This document shows, in pieces, positions 16,550 to 25,256 of a stretch of 64,000 bases of DNA; positions within the stretch are counted from its first letter, which is position 1; every line of letters starts with the position of its first letter. Below the pieces are notes generated by a model. The model did no database searches. It was not told the DNA's origin and was given only the letters and a program-made list of their open reading frames with translations. The translations under genes and the position numbers were made by a program. This DNA is from Amycolatopsis pretoriensis (GTDB lineage Bacteria > Actinomycetota > Actinomycetes > Mycobacteriales > Pseudonocardiaceae), in assembly GCF_900107925.1 (NCBI RefSeq), contig NZ_FNUJ01000002.1:434001-498000 (forward strand), given 5' to 3'.

Positions 16550-16795
16550 CTACCGCGCGGCGCCGAGGTAGAGGACGACCCCGAGACCGAGCAGGATCAG
16601 CGGGATGACCACCAAGGTCCAGGTCAGCAGCCGCTTCAGCTTGTAGACGGCCACCAATGTCTCGTACTTCATCTGGAGGTCGGCTTCGTCGGCATCGTCC
16701 GCCTCGAGGATCCGGCTGACGACCTGATCCATTTCCGTGCCGGGCCGCACCTCGTGGGCGGCCATGATGCCGAGCTGCGCGAGTGTTTCGGCCAT
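16550..16795 (-). CDS. small tail-anchored membrane protein, unknown
   Basis: 81 aa. Residues 1-50 are soluble and acidic (RILEADDADEADLQMKYETLVAVYK) and residues about 57-79 form one C-terminal membrane helix, a tail-anchored arrangement. It is convergent with the 515-aa gene (19-bp gap). No family is recognised, and whether it belongs with its neighbours is unclear. Confidence 0.6.
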   Translation of the reverse strand: MAETLAQLGIMAAHEVRPGTEMDQVVSRILEADDADEADLQMKYETLVAVYKLKRLLTWTLVVIPLILLGLGVVLYLGAAR

Positions 16796-16865
16796 CGCGG
16801 TGATCTCCTGTCGGTTCGTCTGCCTTCCGCAGTCGCCGACGGCAGGGCGACCGTTACGACCGTCC

Positions 16866-17777
16866 TCACAAGGTCAGCACCACCTTGCCGTGGACGTGGC
16901 GGCTCGCCTGCAGTTCCACCGCCTCGCGCACCCGTTCGAGCGCGAACGTCGCCGCGATCGGCACCACCAGGTCGCCCGACAGGATCGCGTCCGTGATCCG
17001 CTTCAGCTCGGCCGGCCCCGCGTCGACGCCACCCGTGGCGCGAACCCCGCCTGGCGGATTGGGACCCGCCGCGATCGTCGAGATCCGCTCCGGCGGGATG
17101 CCGAGCGACAGCGCCGCCGAGGCCGTTTCCGTGCCGAACAAGTCCGTTGCCGCGGTCGGCGAGAACGACCTGACCCGGTCCGCCAACCCCGGACCGTACG
17201 CAACCGGTGAAGCACCCAGCTCCCGCAGGAAGTCGAACGTCTCCGCGGAAGCCGTGCCGATCACCCGCGCGCCCGCCAAGCGCGCCAGCTGGACCGCGAA
17301 CACCCCCACCCCGCCCGCCGCGCCGCCGATCAGGACCGTGTCGCCGCGCTTCAAGCCGATCGCCGCCAGCGCCGCTGCCGCCGTCAGGCCCGCCACCGGG
17401 AGCGTGGCCGCCACGACGTCGGAAATCCCGGACGGTGTCGGCCAGAGCGTCGAGGCCGGCGTCGGCACCACCGCGAAGTCCGCCGCCGCCCGGGCCATCG
17501 CCCCGCCGAACACGCGCTGCCCCACCGAAAAGCCCGTGGCACCGTCGCCGACCTCGTCGACCATCCCCGCCAAGTCGTAGCCGAACCCCGACGGCACCGT
17601 CACGCCGAACTGCGCCGCCAGGTTCGCGTGCGCCGCCAGGCCCCAGTCCATCGGGTTCAGGCCGGCCGCCGCCACCCGGACGCGGATCTCGCCCGGCCCC
17701 GCGTGCGGCTCCGGCACCTCGCGCACTTGCAGGACTTCCGGACCGCCGAACTCCTCGTAAACGACCGCACGGCTCAC
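16866..17777 (-). CDS. NADP-dependent medium-chain oxidoreductase (zinc-free)
   Basis: 303-aa MDR enzyme related to quinone oxidoreductases. It has an N-terminal GroES-like fold (FGYDLAGMVDEVGDGATGFSVGQRVFG) and a cofactor motif IGGAAGGVGVFAVQLA near 140-155. GTG at 17777 is chosen because GGAGG lies 7 nt upstream and the protein then starts VSRAVVYEEFGGPEVLQV, the family consensus. It is divergent from a TetR repressor with two operators between them, the usual inducible detoxification layout. Confidence 0.9.
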   Translation of the reverse strand: MSRAVVYEEFGGPEVLQVREVPEPHAGPGEIRVRVAAAGLNPMDWGLAAHANLAAQFGVTVPSGFGYDLAGMVDEVGDGATGFSVGQRVFGGAMARAAADFAVVPTPASTLWPTPSGISDVVAATLPVAGLTAAAALAAIGLKRGDTVLIGGAAGGVGVFAVQLARLAGARVIGTASAETFDFLRELGASPVAYGPGLADRVRSFSPTAATDLFGTETASAALSLGIPPERISTIAAGPNPPGGVRATGGVDAGPAELKRITDAILSGDLVVPIAATFALERVREAVELQASRHVHGKVVLTL

Positions 17778-17795
17778 TGAGCCACCTCCAGAGTG

Positions 17796-17812
17796 ATAAG
17801 ACTTGGTCCCAT
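17796..17812. promoter_or_regulatory. TetR operator, imperfect copy
   Basis: ATAAGACTTGGTCCCAT contains the same GACTTGGTCCC core as the second site on the opposite strand, in an imperfect palindrome 19 bp upstream of the reductase start. Confidence 0.6.
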
Positions 17813-17828
17813 CACCGTACACGAGCTG

Positions 17829-17845
17829 ACGGGACCAAGTCCCGT
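17829..17845. promoter_or_regulatory. TetR operator, perfect copy
   Basis: ACGGGACCAAGTCCCGT is a perfect 7+3+7 palindrome 12 bp upstream of the TetR ATG. Together with 17796-17812 it forms an 11-bp exact inverted repeat (GACTTGGTCCC/GGGACCAAGTC), suggesting two dimers that control both directions. Confidence 0.7.
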
Positions 17846-17857
17846 ACACTCGGGAGC

Positions 17858-18427
17858 ATGGCCCGTTGGCAGCCTCACGCCCCGGAGCGGCTCGTCGTCG
17901 CCGCGCTCGACCTGTTCGAGGAACGCGGCTACGAAAGCACCACCGTGATCGAGATTGCCGAACGCGCCGGGCTGACGAAGAGCACCTTCTTCCGGCACTT
18001 CCCGGACAAGCGCGAGGTGCTCTTCGGCGGCGACGCGATGGCCGGCCTGCTCGCCGGCGGCATCGCCGACGCGCCCGCCACCGCCACTCCGCTCGAAGCC
18101 GTGGCCCACGCCCTCGACGTCGTCGGCCGGGAAGCCTTCACCGCCGAGCGCCGCGAGTTCAGCGCCCGGCGGCGGGTCGTCATCGCCGCCAACCCGGAAC
18201 TGCGGGAACGCGAAGCCCTGAAAGGGCTCGGGCTCACCGCGGCGATGGCCGAAGCCCTCGAAGAGCGCGGTGTCCCCGATCCAGCCTCACGCGTGGCCGC
18301 CCAGCTCGGCGCGCTCGTCATGGCGCTCGCCTACGAACGCTGGTGCGGCCCCGCCGAAGAAACCGCCTTCGGCGAGGCCGTCCGCCAAGCCCTGCACCAG
18401 GTCCGGGCCGCTACAGCAGCTTCCTGA
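17858..18427 (+). CDS. TetR family repressor
   Basis: 189-aa regulator. The canonical HTH is VVAALDLFEERGYESTTVIEIAERAGLTKSTFFRHFPDKREVLF (residues about 13-55), followed by an all-helical ligand domain. It is divergent from the reductase. Its last 17 bp overlap the 3' end of the convergent cupredoxin gene, an unusually tight arrangement. Confidence 0.9.
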   Translation: MARWQPHAPERLVVAALDLFEERGYESTTVIEIAERAGLTKSTFFRHFPDKREVLFGGDAMAGLLAGGIADAPATATPLEAVAHALDVVGREAFTAERREFSARRRVVIAANPELREREALKGLGLTAAMAEALEERGVPDPASRVAAQLGALVMALAYERWCGPAEETAFGEAVRQALHQVRAATAAS

Positions 18428-20240
18428 CGTCGTTGGCCCGGGCACCGGCGGTGGGAGCGCCGCCGATGTCCGACTCGATCGCCGCCGTCACGATGCGGTT
18501 GCGGTCACCCGAGGACAGCACCCCGCTGCCGACCAGCTCCTGGGTCACCGCCTTCACGTGCTTGACGAACCGGTCGTGCGACGCGTACTCCGCGTTCGCG
18601 TCGATGACGTCGTTGAGCGTGCAGCCGTTGCCGATGTCGATGTTCACGACCTGGCTGTCGATCTCGCCGATCACCACGGTCTCGCGGGTGTCGGAGACCG
18701 GGCACGCGTCCGGCGGCGGCGGGGCCGCGACCACCGTGAACGTCCCCGGCGCCTCCGCCGAGACGTTGCCGGCGACGTCGGTGGCCCGTGCCCGTACCGT
18801 GTGCTCGCCCAGCGCGGTGATCACCACCGGCGTGGCGTACCGCGTCCACGCTCCACCGTCCACTGTGTACTCGATCGAAGCCACGCCGGACTCCGGGTCG
18901 ACGGCGGTCAGCGTCACGGTCGCCCGGCCGACGAAGTCCCAGTTGCCGTCCTGGTCGCCCGTCACCCCCATGGAGATCACCGGTGCGGTCGTGTCCCCGC
19001 CCGCGACCACCGTGAACGCCACACTCCCCTCGGGAGACGCGTTCCCGGTGACATCCCGGGCGCGGTAACCCACCGTGTGCGCCCCGGCCGAAGTGACCTG
19101 GACCGGCGCGGAATAGGCCGCCCACGCTCCACCGTCCACTTTGTACTCCACCGCGGCGACGCCGGACCCGGCGTCCGAAGCCGTCACCGTCACCACGGCC
19201 TTGCCGACGTAGTTGCCGTCCGCGTCCTGGGTTCCGGTCACCGCGGCGGAAACCGTCGGCGCCGTCGTGTCGCGCTTGACCACCGTGAAGCTCGACATGC
19301 CCTCCGGGGACGTGTTGCCGGCGGCATCGGTCGCCCGGAAGTGGACCATGTGCGCCCCCGCCCCGGTCACCGCGACCGGTGCCGAGTACGCCGTCCACGC
19401 GCCCCCGTCCAGCTGGTACTCCACCGAAGCGACCGTGGAGTCCGCGTCGGTCGCCGTCAGGGTGACCGTGGCGACGTCGAGGTAGTTGCCCGCCGAATCC
19501 CGGTCACCGGAGAGGGACGCGGTCACCGTGGGCGGGGTCGTGTCGCCCTGCCCCTCGACGACCGTGAAGTGCTCCATCCCTTCCGGAGACGTGTTCCCGG
19601 CGACGTCGGTGGCCCGGTAGTGCAGCATGTGCATGCCCACCGCGGACACCACCACCGGCGCCGCGTACGTGGTCCACGAGCCGCCGTCGAGCTGGTACTC
19701 GACCGAGGCCACGCCGGAGCCCGCGTCGGTCGCCGAGAGCGAAACCGTGGCCGACTCGATGTAGTTGCCGGACGAGTCGCGGTTACCCGCCACCAAAGCC
19801 GTCACCGTCGGCGCGGTGGTGTCGCCGCCACCGTCGGAGACGACGAACTCCCCCACCATCGAAGTGTGGCCCGGGATCGTGCAGAAGTACCGGTACTTGC
19901 CCGGCGTGAGCGTCACGACGGCTTCGTGCCGCCCGTTCTGCGGGTCGAAGGGGTTGGCCAGGATGTTCAGCGAGACGTCGTGGTTGTAGCCCGGCGTCGA
20001 GGTGTCGAACGTCAGGGTGTGCGACATCCCGGTCGTGTTGCCGGTGGCTTCGCTGTTCTCGAAGACGATCGTGGTCTCGCCCGGCAGCGCGCCACTGGGC
20101 GCGGACGCGTATTCGGTGGTGCTGTTGTTCCCGGTCCAGGTCAGCGTCTGGACCGGCGCCGCCAGCGCCGCCGCCGGGGTAGCCAGCCCGAGCACCGCCA
20201 GAAGAGCCGTCAGCAGCACGGCTATCGGTCGTGGGGACAT
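18411..20240 (-). CDS. secreted cupredoxin with four Ig-like repeats
   Basis: 609 aa. A signal peptide (1-28) precedes a blue-copper domain (30-135) with type 1 ligands His74 (MSHTL), Cys120, His125 and Met128 (FCTIPGHTSM). Four near-identical beta-sandwich repeats of about 92 residues follow (140-510), each starting DTTAP or DTTPP and ending in ATDVAGNxSPEG...FTVV, similar to the OmpL47/Big-type repeats of sugar-active secreted proteins. The last 81-residue module (about 513-593) matches one in the neighbouring ThuA fusion. A role as an extracellular electron carrier is inferred from the copper site and from the dehydrogenase and laccase genes beside it. A strong hairpin lies upstream, so its dosage may differ from the rest of the operon. 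Confidence 0.82.
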   Translation of the reverse strand: MSPRPIAVLLTALLAVLGLATPAAALAAPVQTLTWTGNNSTTEYASAPSGALPGETTIVFENSEATGNTTGMSHTLTFDTSTPGYNHDVSLNILANPFDPQNGRHEAVVTLTPGKYRYFCTIPGHTSMVGEFVVSDGGGDTTAPTVTALVAGNRDSSGNYIESATVSLSATDAGSGVASVEYQLDGGSWTTYAAPVVVSAVGMHMLHYRATDVAGNTSPEGMEHFTVVEGQGDTTPPTVTASLSGDRDSAGNYLDVATVTLTATDADSTVASVEYQLDGGAWTAYSAPVAVTGAGAHMVHFRATDAAGNTSPEGMSSFTVVKRDTTAPTVSAAVTGTQDADGNYVGKAVVTVTASDAGSGVAAVEYKVDGGAWAAYSAPVQVTSAGAHTVGYRARDVTGNASPEGSVAFTVVAGGDTTAPVISMGVTGDQDGNWDFVGRATVTLTAVDPESGVASIEYTVDGGAWTRYATPVVITALGEHTVRARATDVAGNVSAEAPGTFTVVAAPPPPDACPVSDTRETVVIGEIDSQVVNIDIGNGCTLNDVIDANAEYASHDRFVKHVKAVTQELVGSGVLSSGDRNRIVTAAIESDIGGAPTAGARANDVRKLL

Positions 20241-20266
20241 CGCGGGGAACCCTTCCTGGGAGAAGG

Positions 20267-20296
20267 ATGGGGGGCCGGGCGTACCCGGCCCCCCAT
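20267..20296 (-). terminator. intra-operon hairpin after the ThuA fusion gene
   Basis: A perfect 13-bp stem (ATGGGGGGCCGGG, 20267-20279, and CCCGGCCCCCCAT, 20284-20296) with loop CGTA sits 4 nt past the ThuA-fusion stop and 26 nt before the cupredoxin start. It could attenuate transcription or protect the upstream mRNA end. Confidence 0.65.
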
Positions 20297-20300
20297 CGCG

Positions 20301-23300
20301 CTACAGCTGCCGCACCCGGATGTTGCGGAACTCGGTCAGGTCGTTGTCGCTGTGGTTCTGCAGCCCGATGAACCCGCTGACGAACTGCCGCAGGTCGGTC
20401 GGCGGGTCACCCGCGCGCGACGACTGCTGGCCCGGCGTGTTATCGAACTCGTTGATCACCACGCCGTTGCGGATCATCGTGTAGTGCTGCCCGACGACCT
20501 TGATCTCGTACTCGTTCCAGGTCCCCTTCGGCCGCGCGCCCGCCTGGTCCAGCGTGCGCGGGTCGAAGTTGTAGACCGACCCGGTCTTCTGCGGCTCGCC
20601 GCTGTCGCCGTCGTAGATCTGGATTTCGTGACCGCAGTAGATGGCCACCCACGCCTGCGACGTCCGCGCCGAGCCGACCGTCCCGCAGCTGCCCGGCGGC
20701 CGCTGGTCGAGCGGTGTCCGCGGATCCGGGAAGCGGACGAACACGCCGCTGTTGGCCCGGTTCGGGTCCGGAGCGATGTCCTTGAACTGCACCTTCACCG
20801 AGAAGTTCCCGAACTGCCGCTGGGCGTACCACAGCATGCCCAGGCCGCCGGCCGAGCGGATCGACCCGTCGGGTTGCAACGTGAACTGACCCGATGGTGC
20901 TTGCTCCCACGCCCGCAGCGACGCGGCCGTGCCGTCGAACAGCGCCTCGTAGCCCGTGGTGCCCGGCTTCCCGATCGGCGACGCTTCGGCCGCCGCGTTC
21001 AGCTCGGCGACCTCGTCGGAGTTGAGCACCCCGAGGTCGTCGAGCGTCTCGGTGGCCTGCTCGACGTGGTTGACGAACGCCGCGTGGGTGGTCCACACGC
21101 CTTCGTCGTCGATGAAGTCGTCGACCGTGCAGCCACCGCCGGCGTTGCGGTTGACCACCTTCGTGATGCTGTCGCCCAACGTCACCACCGGGCTCGGATC
21201 GGCCACCGCACACCCGACGTTCACCGCGGTCCGGGTGGTCACCGCCTCACCGTCCGCGTAGGTGACGGTCAGCTTGGCGGTGAAGAGGCCGGTGCGCGGG
21301 TAGGTGTGGCGCGGGTCGGCCTGCGTCGACACCGAGCCGTCGCCGAACTCCCAGCGGTAGGACACACCACCGGACTTCGAGCCGGTGAACGCCGCCGTCA
21401 GCGCCTTGTTCTGCACCATCGTCGACGCCGCCGCCGGAGCGGGGGTCGGCGCGCCGCCCGTGTAGCTGATCTTCAGCAGCTTCTGGTTGGCGTCGAGGGA
21501 GAAGAACCCGTTGCCGTAGTCCAGGACGTACAGCGCGCCGTCCGGCCCGAACTTGGCGTCCATCCAGCTCTGCACCCGGGTGTCGCCGGCCCCGCCCGGG
21601 ATGATCTGGCGGAACGTCTCGGCGAACACCGGCGGCTGGTGCGTCGGCACGCCCGCCGGGTCGACGGTCACCGCGACGCGGTTCTGCGCGTTGGACTCGT
21701 CGCCGATGAACCACTTGTTGTCCCAGTACGCCGGCCACGCGACGCCGCTGTTCGTGTTGACCAGCGAACGGTGGTACGTCGGCCCGGACATGACCGCCTG
21801 CCCGCCGCCCCGCAGGTACGGCTGGGTGTAGGTGGCGTCCGCCGCGTTGTACGTCGGGATCGACGAGCCCGGCCGCTTCGGGAAGACCGGGCCGCCGCCG
21901 TCCGGCGAGTACCAGATCATGTTGTCCTTGATCGGCGGCAGGTTCACCAGGCCCGTGTTGCGCGGCGAGGTGTTGACCGGGTTGTCGCAGTCGTACCAGC
22001 CGGTCAGCTCCGCGGCGTTGGTGCTGCTGCGGTCGCGGTAGGGCTGCCGGTTGCCCATGCAGTACGGCCAGCCGTGGTTGCCCGCCTCGGTGATGATGGT
22101 CGCCGTCTCGTACTTCGCCGGGCCGAGTTCCGGGCTCGGCGAGGACGCGTCAGGGCCGACCCAGCCCGCGGTCATCCAGTTGTGCACCGGGTCGATCTGC
22201 AGCCGCGAGATGTTGCGGACGCCCATCACGTAGATCTCCGGGCGCGTCTTGTCCGCCGGCCCGTTCGGGAAGAGGTTGCCCTGCGGGATCGTGTAGGTCC
22301 CGTTCGCCTCCGGGTGGATGCGCAGGATCTTGCCGTCCAGGTCGTTCGTGTTGCCCGCCGTGCGGCGCGCGTCCTGGAACGAGATGCCCTTGTAGTCGAG
22401 CGTCCAGTTGTTGCCGGAGTAGCCGTTCGAGCCGCCCGAGGAGTTGTTGTCCCCGGACCCGATGTAGAGGTTGCCGTCCTTGTCGAACGCCATGCCGCCG
22501 CCGGCGTGGCAGCAGCTGTGGATCTGCACGTCCCAGGACAGCAGGTCCTTGCGGGTGGCCTGGTCGAGGGTCTGCGCGGTCAGGTTGTAGGTGAACCGCG
22601 AGACCGTGCGCTTGCCGATCCGCTTGTCGCGGTCGATCGACTCGTGCGGCATCCAGTAGGCGTACATGTAGCCGTTCTCGGCGAACTTCGGGTCCAGCGT
22701 CAGCCCGAGCAGGCCCTCTTCGTTCTTGACGAGCTCGTCACCGCTGCCCCGGTTGCCCATCACGCGCAACGTCGTGAGCAGCTTGGGCTTCTTGGTGACC
22801 GGGTCCCACTGGTGGATCGTGCCGCAGCCGAGGCCGACGTTCGGGTCGTCCCAGCTCACGACCGGCCCGGTCGGGCAGGCCGCCTTGCCGATGTAGAACA
22901 CCTTGCCGTCCGGGGCGATGGTCAGCCCGTGCGGCTCGCCGATCTGGTCGAGCTGCCCGGCGGCGTTCTTGCCGGTCAGCTTCTCGACCTTGTAGTTCGC
23001 GGCGATGCCGGCCTGGCAGTCACCGCGGACCATGCCGGTCGTCCAGCGCAACGCGCCGAGCAGGTGCTTGCGGAACTGGTCTTCGCCGTAGGACCCCTCG
23101 GTGCGGCCCATGCCGGTGTAGAAGGAGCGGCCGCCGTCGTAGTCGCGGCACCAGGAGATCGGGTGGAACGCGCCGTTCGCGCCGACGCCCGGCTGGTAGC
23201 CCTTCTCCTCGACCTGCGCGACCGTGTGGACGGTCCCGACCGGGTTGGTCTCCCAGTTGAGCCAACGGTCGGTGCGCGTCCAGTTCTGCGGCAGCCCGGC

Positions 23301-24248
23301 GGTGGCCGGGTGCTGCGCGTCGAGGACGTCGATGACGGCCTGCTGCGGCGCCGGCTCGGGCGGCGGCGGGGTCGTCGAGGTGTCCTTGAACAGCTTGAGG
23401 TCGGCGAGCTGGATGAGGGGCTCACCCGAGTTCGCGGTGATGTTCAGCCGGTAGTTCGGGTACACCGTCGTGTTGGCGAAGGTGAAGGTCCGGGTCTGGA
23501 ACCGTTCCTGGAAGACCTCGTTGGTGCGCGTGTCCAGGTCGACCCAGGTGCTCCCGTCCGCCGAACCCTGCAGGGTCCAGTTCTTCGGGTCGCGGCCGGG
23601 GAAGTCGTTGGCCGATACCAGGGAGTAGCTGCTGACCGCGACCGGGGCGGCCATCTTGTAGGCCGCCCAGCCGGTGGTCGCGAACGTCAGCCACTTGGTG
23701 TTTTCGTTGTTGTCGGCCAGTTTTTCCTTGGTCTCGTTCGGCGGGTTCTCCGCGCTCGCGGTCACCGACGCCACCGCTTCGGGCGTCGGGCGGGCCCCGA
23801 CCGGGCGGGCCCCGATCAGGCCGCTGAACCACTGGGACGAGTCCTGCGCGCGGGCCGCGTCGGAGATGCCGAGGAACCCGCCGCCGGCCTTCATGTACGC
23901 CTGCAGCGCGCCTTCCTGGTCACGGCTGAGCGTCACGCCCTGCGCGGACAGGTAGACGACCCCGCGGTACTTCGCGAGGTTGGCGGTGCTGAACACGGCG
24001 GGGTCCGAGGACGCCGTCACCGTGATGCCGTTGTCCGTGCCCAGCCGCGCGATCGCGTCGGCCGCGCGCAGCACCGGGTCCTTCTGGTCCGCCGCCGCGC
24101 CGTGGAAGACCAGCACGTTGACGGGCACGTTCACCGCGGCGGGCGCGGCCTGCGCCACCGGCATCGTGATCAGCGGGGCCCCGGCCGCCAGGACCGAGCC
24201 GATGGCGAGCACGAGCGCCCCGCGCCTTCCGAACCACCGTTTTCTCAT
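20301..24248 (-). CDS. secreted ThuA / F5_8C / glucose-sorbosone dehydrogenase / PKD / DUF1080 fusion
   Basis: 1315 aa. In order: signal peptide (1-35, cleavage near AQA); first half of a ThuA domain (42-150, VLVFHGAAA, AGGGFLGI); an F5/8C-type carbohydrate-binding domain (about 160-292); second half of ThuA (300-405); a glucose/sorbosone dehydrogenase beta-propeller (about 425-930; GEPHGLTIAPDGKVFY, GLLGLTLDPKF, HAGGGMAFDKDGNLYIGSGDN, GPDGALYVLDYG); PKD (about 935-1010); the 81-residue shared module (about 1012-1091); and DUF1080, 3-keto-disaccharide hydrolase (about 1098-1315). The family predicts PQQ- or metal-linked sugar oxidation and cleavage of 3-keto-glycosides. ATG 24248 is chosen over 24263 because GGGAG precedes it. 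It lies between the laccase and cupredoxin genes. Confidence 0.87.
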   Translation of the reverse strand: MRKRWFGRRGALVLAIGSVLAAGAPLITMPVAQAAPAAVNVPVNVLVFHGAAADQKDPVLRAADAIARLGTDNGITVTASSDPAVFSTANLAKYRGVVYLSAQGVTLSRDQEGALQAYMKAGGGFLGISDAARAQDSSQWFSGLIGARPVGARPTPEAVASVTASAENPPNETKEKLADNNENTKWLTFATTGWAAYKMAAPVAVSSYSLVSANDFPGRDPKNWTLQGSADGSTWVDLDTRTNEVFQERFQTRTFTFANTTVYPNYRLNITANSGEPLIQLADLKLFKDTSTTPPPPEPAPQQAVIDVLDAQHPATAGLPQNWTRTDRWLNWETNPVGTVHTVAQVEEKGYQPGVGANGAFHPISWCRDYDGGRSFYTGMGRTEGSYGEDQFRKHLLGALRWTTGMVRGDCQAGIAANYKVEKLTGKNAAGQLDQIGEPHGLTIAPDGKVFYIGKAACPTGPVVSWDDPNVGLGCGTIHQWDPVTKKPKLLTTLRVMGNRGSGDELVKNEEGLLGLTLDPKFAENGYMYAYWMPHESIDRDKRIGKRTVSRFTYNLTAQTLDQATRKDLLSWDVQIHSCCHAGGGMAFDKDGNLYIGSGDNNSSGGSNGYSGNNWTLDYKGISFQDARRTAGNTNDLDGKILRIHPEANGTYTIPQGNLFPNGPADKTRPEIYVMGVRNISRLQIDPVHNWMTAGWVGPDASSPSPELGPAKYETATIITEAGNHGWPYCMGNRQPYRDRSSTNAAELTGWYDCDNPVNTSPRNTGLVNLPPIKDNMIWYSPDGGGPVFPKRPGSSIPTYNAADATYTQPYLRGGGQAVMSGPTYHRSLVNTNSGVAWPAYWDNKWFIGDESNAQNRVAVTVDPAGVPTHQPPVFAETFRQIIPGGAGDTRVQSWMDAKFGPDGALYVLDYGNGFFSLDANQKLLKISYTGGAPTPAPAAASTMVQNKALTAAFTGSKSGGVSYRWEFGDGSVSTQADPRHTYPRTGLFTAKLTVTYADGEAVTTRTAVNVGCAVADPSPVVTLGDSITKVVNRNAGGGCTVDDFIDDEGVWTTHAAFVNHVEQATETLDDLGVLNSDEVAELNAAAEASPIGKPGTTGYEALFDGTAASLRAWEQAPSGQFTLQPDGSIRSAGGLGMLWYAQRQFGNFSVKVQFKDIAPDPNRANSGVFVRFPDPRTPLDQRPPGSCGTVGSARTSQAWVAIYCGHEIQIYDGDSGEPQKTGSVYNFDPRTLDQAGARPKGTWNEYEIKVVGQHYTMIRNGVVINEFDNTPGQQSSRAGDPPTDLRQFVSGFIGLQNHSDNDLTEFRNIRVRQL

Positions 24249-24259
24249 AGCTCCCGTCC

Positions 24260-25237
24260 TCATGCGTGCGTCCGTCCGTCCGGGTTCATGTCGTGCCCGG
24301 AGTGGTCATGCAGCTTGAACCGGTCGATCGCTTCCTGTGCCCCGTCGGGGAGGCTGCCGTCGGCGTTGCGGACCAGGAACAGGCCCACCATCCCGCCGTC
24401 GGAGTGGGTCTGGACGTGGCAGTGGTACATCCACACCCCCGGCCCGACGCCCTCGCCGGCGATCACCTGGAAGCCGAACGAGCTGCCCGGGTCGAGGTTC
24501 TTGTTGTCGACGGTCTGGGCGTTGTCGCTCGCACCGCTCAGCATCCCGGTGCGGGTGTCGGCCCAGCGGTGGGCGTGCAGGTGGAACGTGTGCGGCAGGC
24601 TGCCGTACCCGACGCACACCCATTCGACGCGCTCGCCCAGCCGCGCCTCGAGGATCGGCGTGTCGGGCGCCATCTTGTGGTTGATCATCATTTCGTTGAA
24701 CACGACGGTGTACTGCCTGCTCGGCAGCAGGTCGCCGCGCTTGCGCACGATCAGCCCGCCGTAGAGCCCGCGCGCGAGACCCGCGGTGCCGTGGTCGGTG
24801 CCCATCGCGTGGTCGTGGTAGTGCCAGTAGCCGGCGTTGCCCGGCATCCAGAACCCGCCGCCGGCGTCGTACCGGGCCCGCGTCTTCCAGGTGTAGGTCC
24901 GCGTCTCGCCCGGCTTGTTGAACGACGCGTTGAGCGGCGCCCCGTCGGACCCGGTGTCGTAGTTGACGCCGTGCGGGTGGATCGACAGCCGCTGGTCGGT
25001 CCGGTTGACCAGTTCGATCTCGAGGGTGTCGCCCTCGTAGATCTCCAGCAGCGGCCCCGGGATCGTGGCCTTGCCCGGCTCGAGGCCGTAGCCGTAGAGG
25101 CCGCCGGGCAGGGCTTCGGCGTAGATGGTGATCTGGCGGTTCAGGCCCGCCGCGTAGGCCGAATCGGCCATCCCGACCGCGGGCACGAGGACGCCCGCGG
25201 CGGTTCCGGCCAGCATCGACCGACGTGACACTCGCAT
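24260..25237 (-). CDS. two-domain small laccase (multicopper oxidase), Tat-exported
   Basis: 325 aa, close in size and layout to Streptomyces SLAC. A twin-arginine signal (SRRSMLAG) is followed by two cupredoxin domains, which family members use as a trimer. Copper motifs are complete: HPHG (87-90), HYHDH (139-143), HTFHLH (216-221) and HCHVQTHSDGGM (272-283), including the type 1 Cys273 and axial-position Met283. It reduces O2 to water using one-electron donors. It starts 19 nt after the Tat isomerase stop and ends just before the ThuA-fusion start. The context suggests it is the terminal oxidase of the extracellular system (inference). Confidence 0.92.
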   Translation of the reverse strand: MRVSRRSMLAGTAAGVLVPAVGMADSAYAAGLNRQITIYAEALPGGLYGYGLEPGKATIPGPLLEIYEGDTLEIELVNRTDQRLSIHPHGVNYDTGSDGAPLNASFNKPGETRTYTWKTRARYDAGGGFWMPGNAGYWHYHDHAMGTDHGTAGLARGLYGGLIVRKRGDLLPSRQYTVVFNEMMINHKMAPDTPILEARLGERVEWVCVGYGSLPHTFHLHAHRWADTRTGMLSGASDNAQTVDNKNLDPGSSFGFQVIAGEGVGPGVWMYHCHVQTHSDGGMVGLFLVRNADGSLPDGAQEAIDRFKLHDHSGHDMNPDGRTHA

Positions 25238-25256
25238 GCGAAATTCCCCCGGGGTC

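Noticed and set aside
18428..24764. 2164-aa plus-strand ORF
   Set aside because: Arginine- and histidine-rich shadow of the minus-strand cupredoxin and ThuA-fusion genes; no domain motifs.
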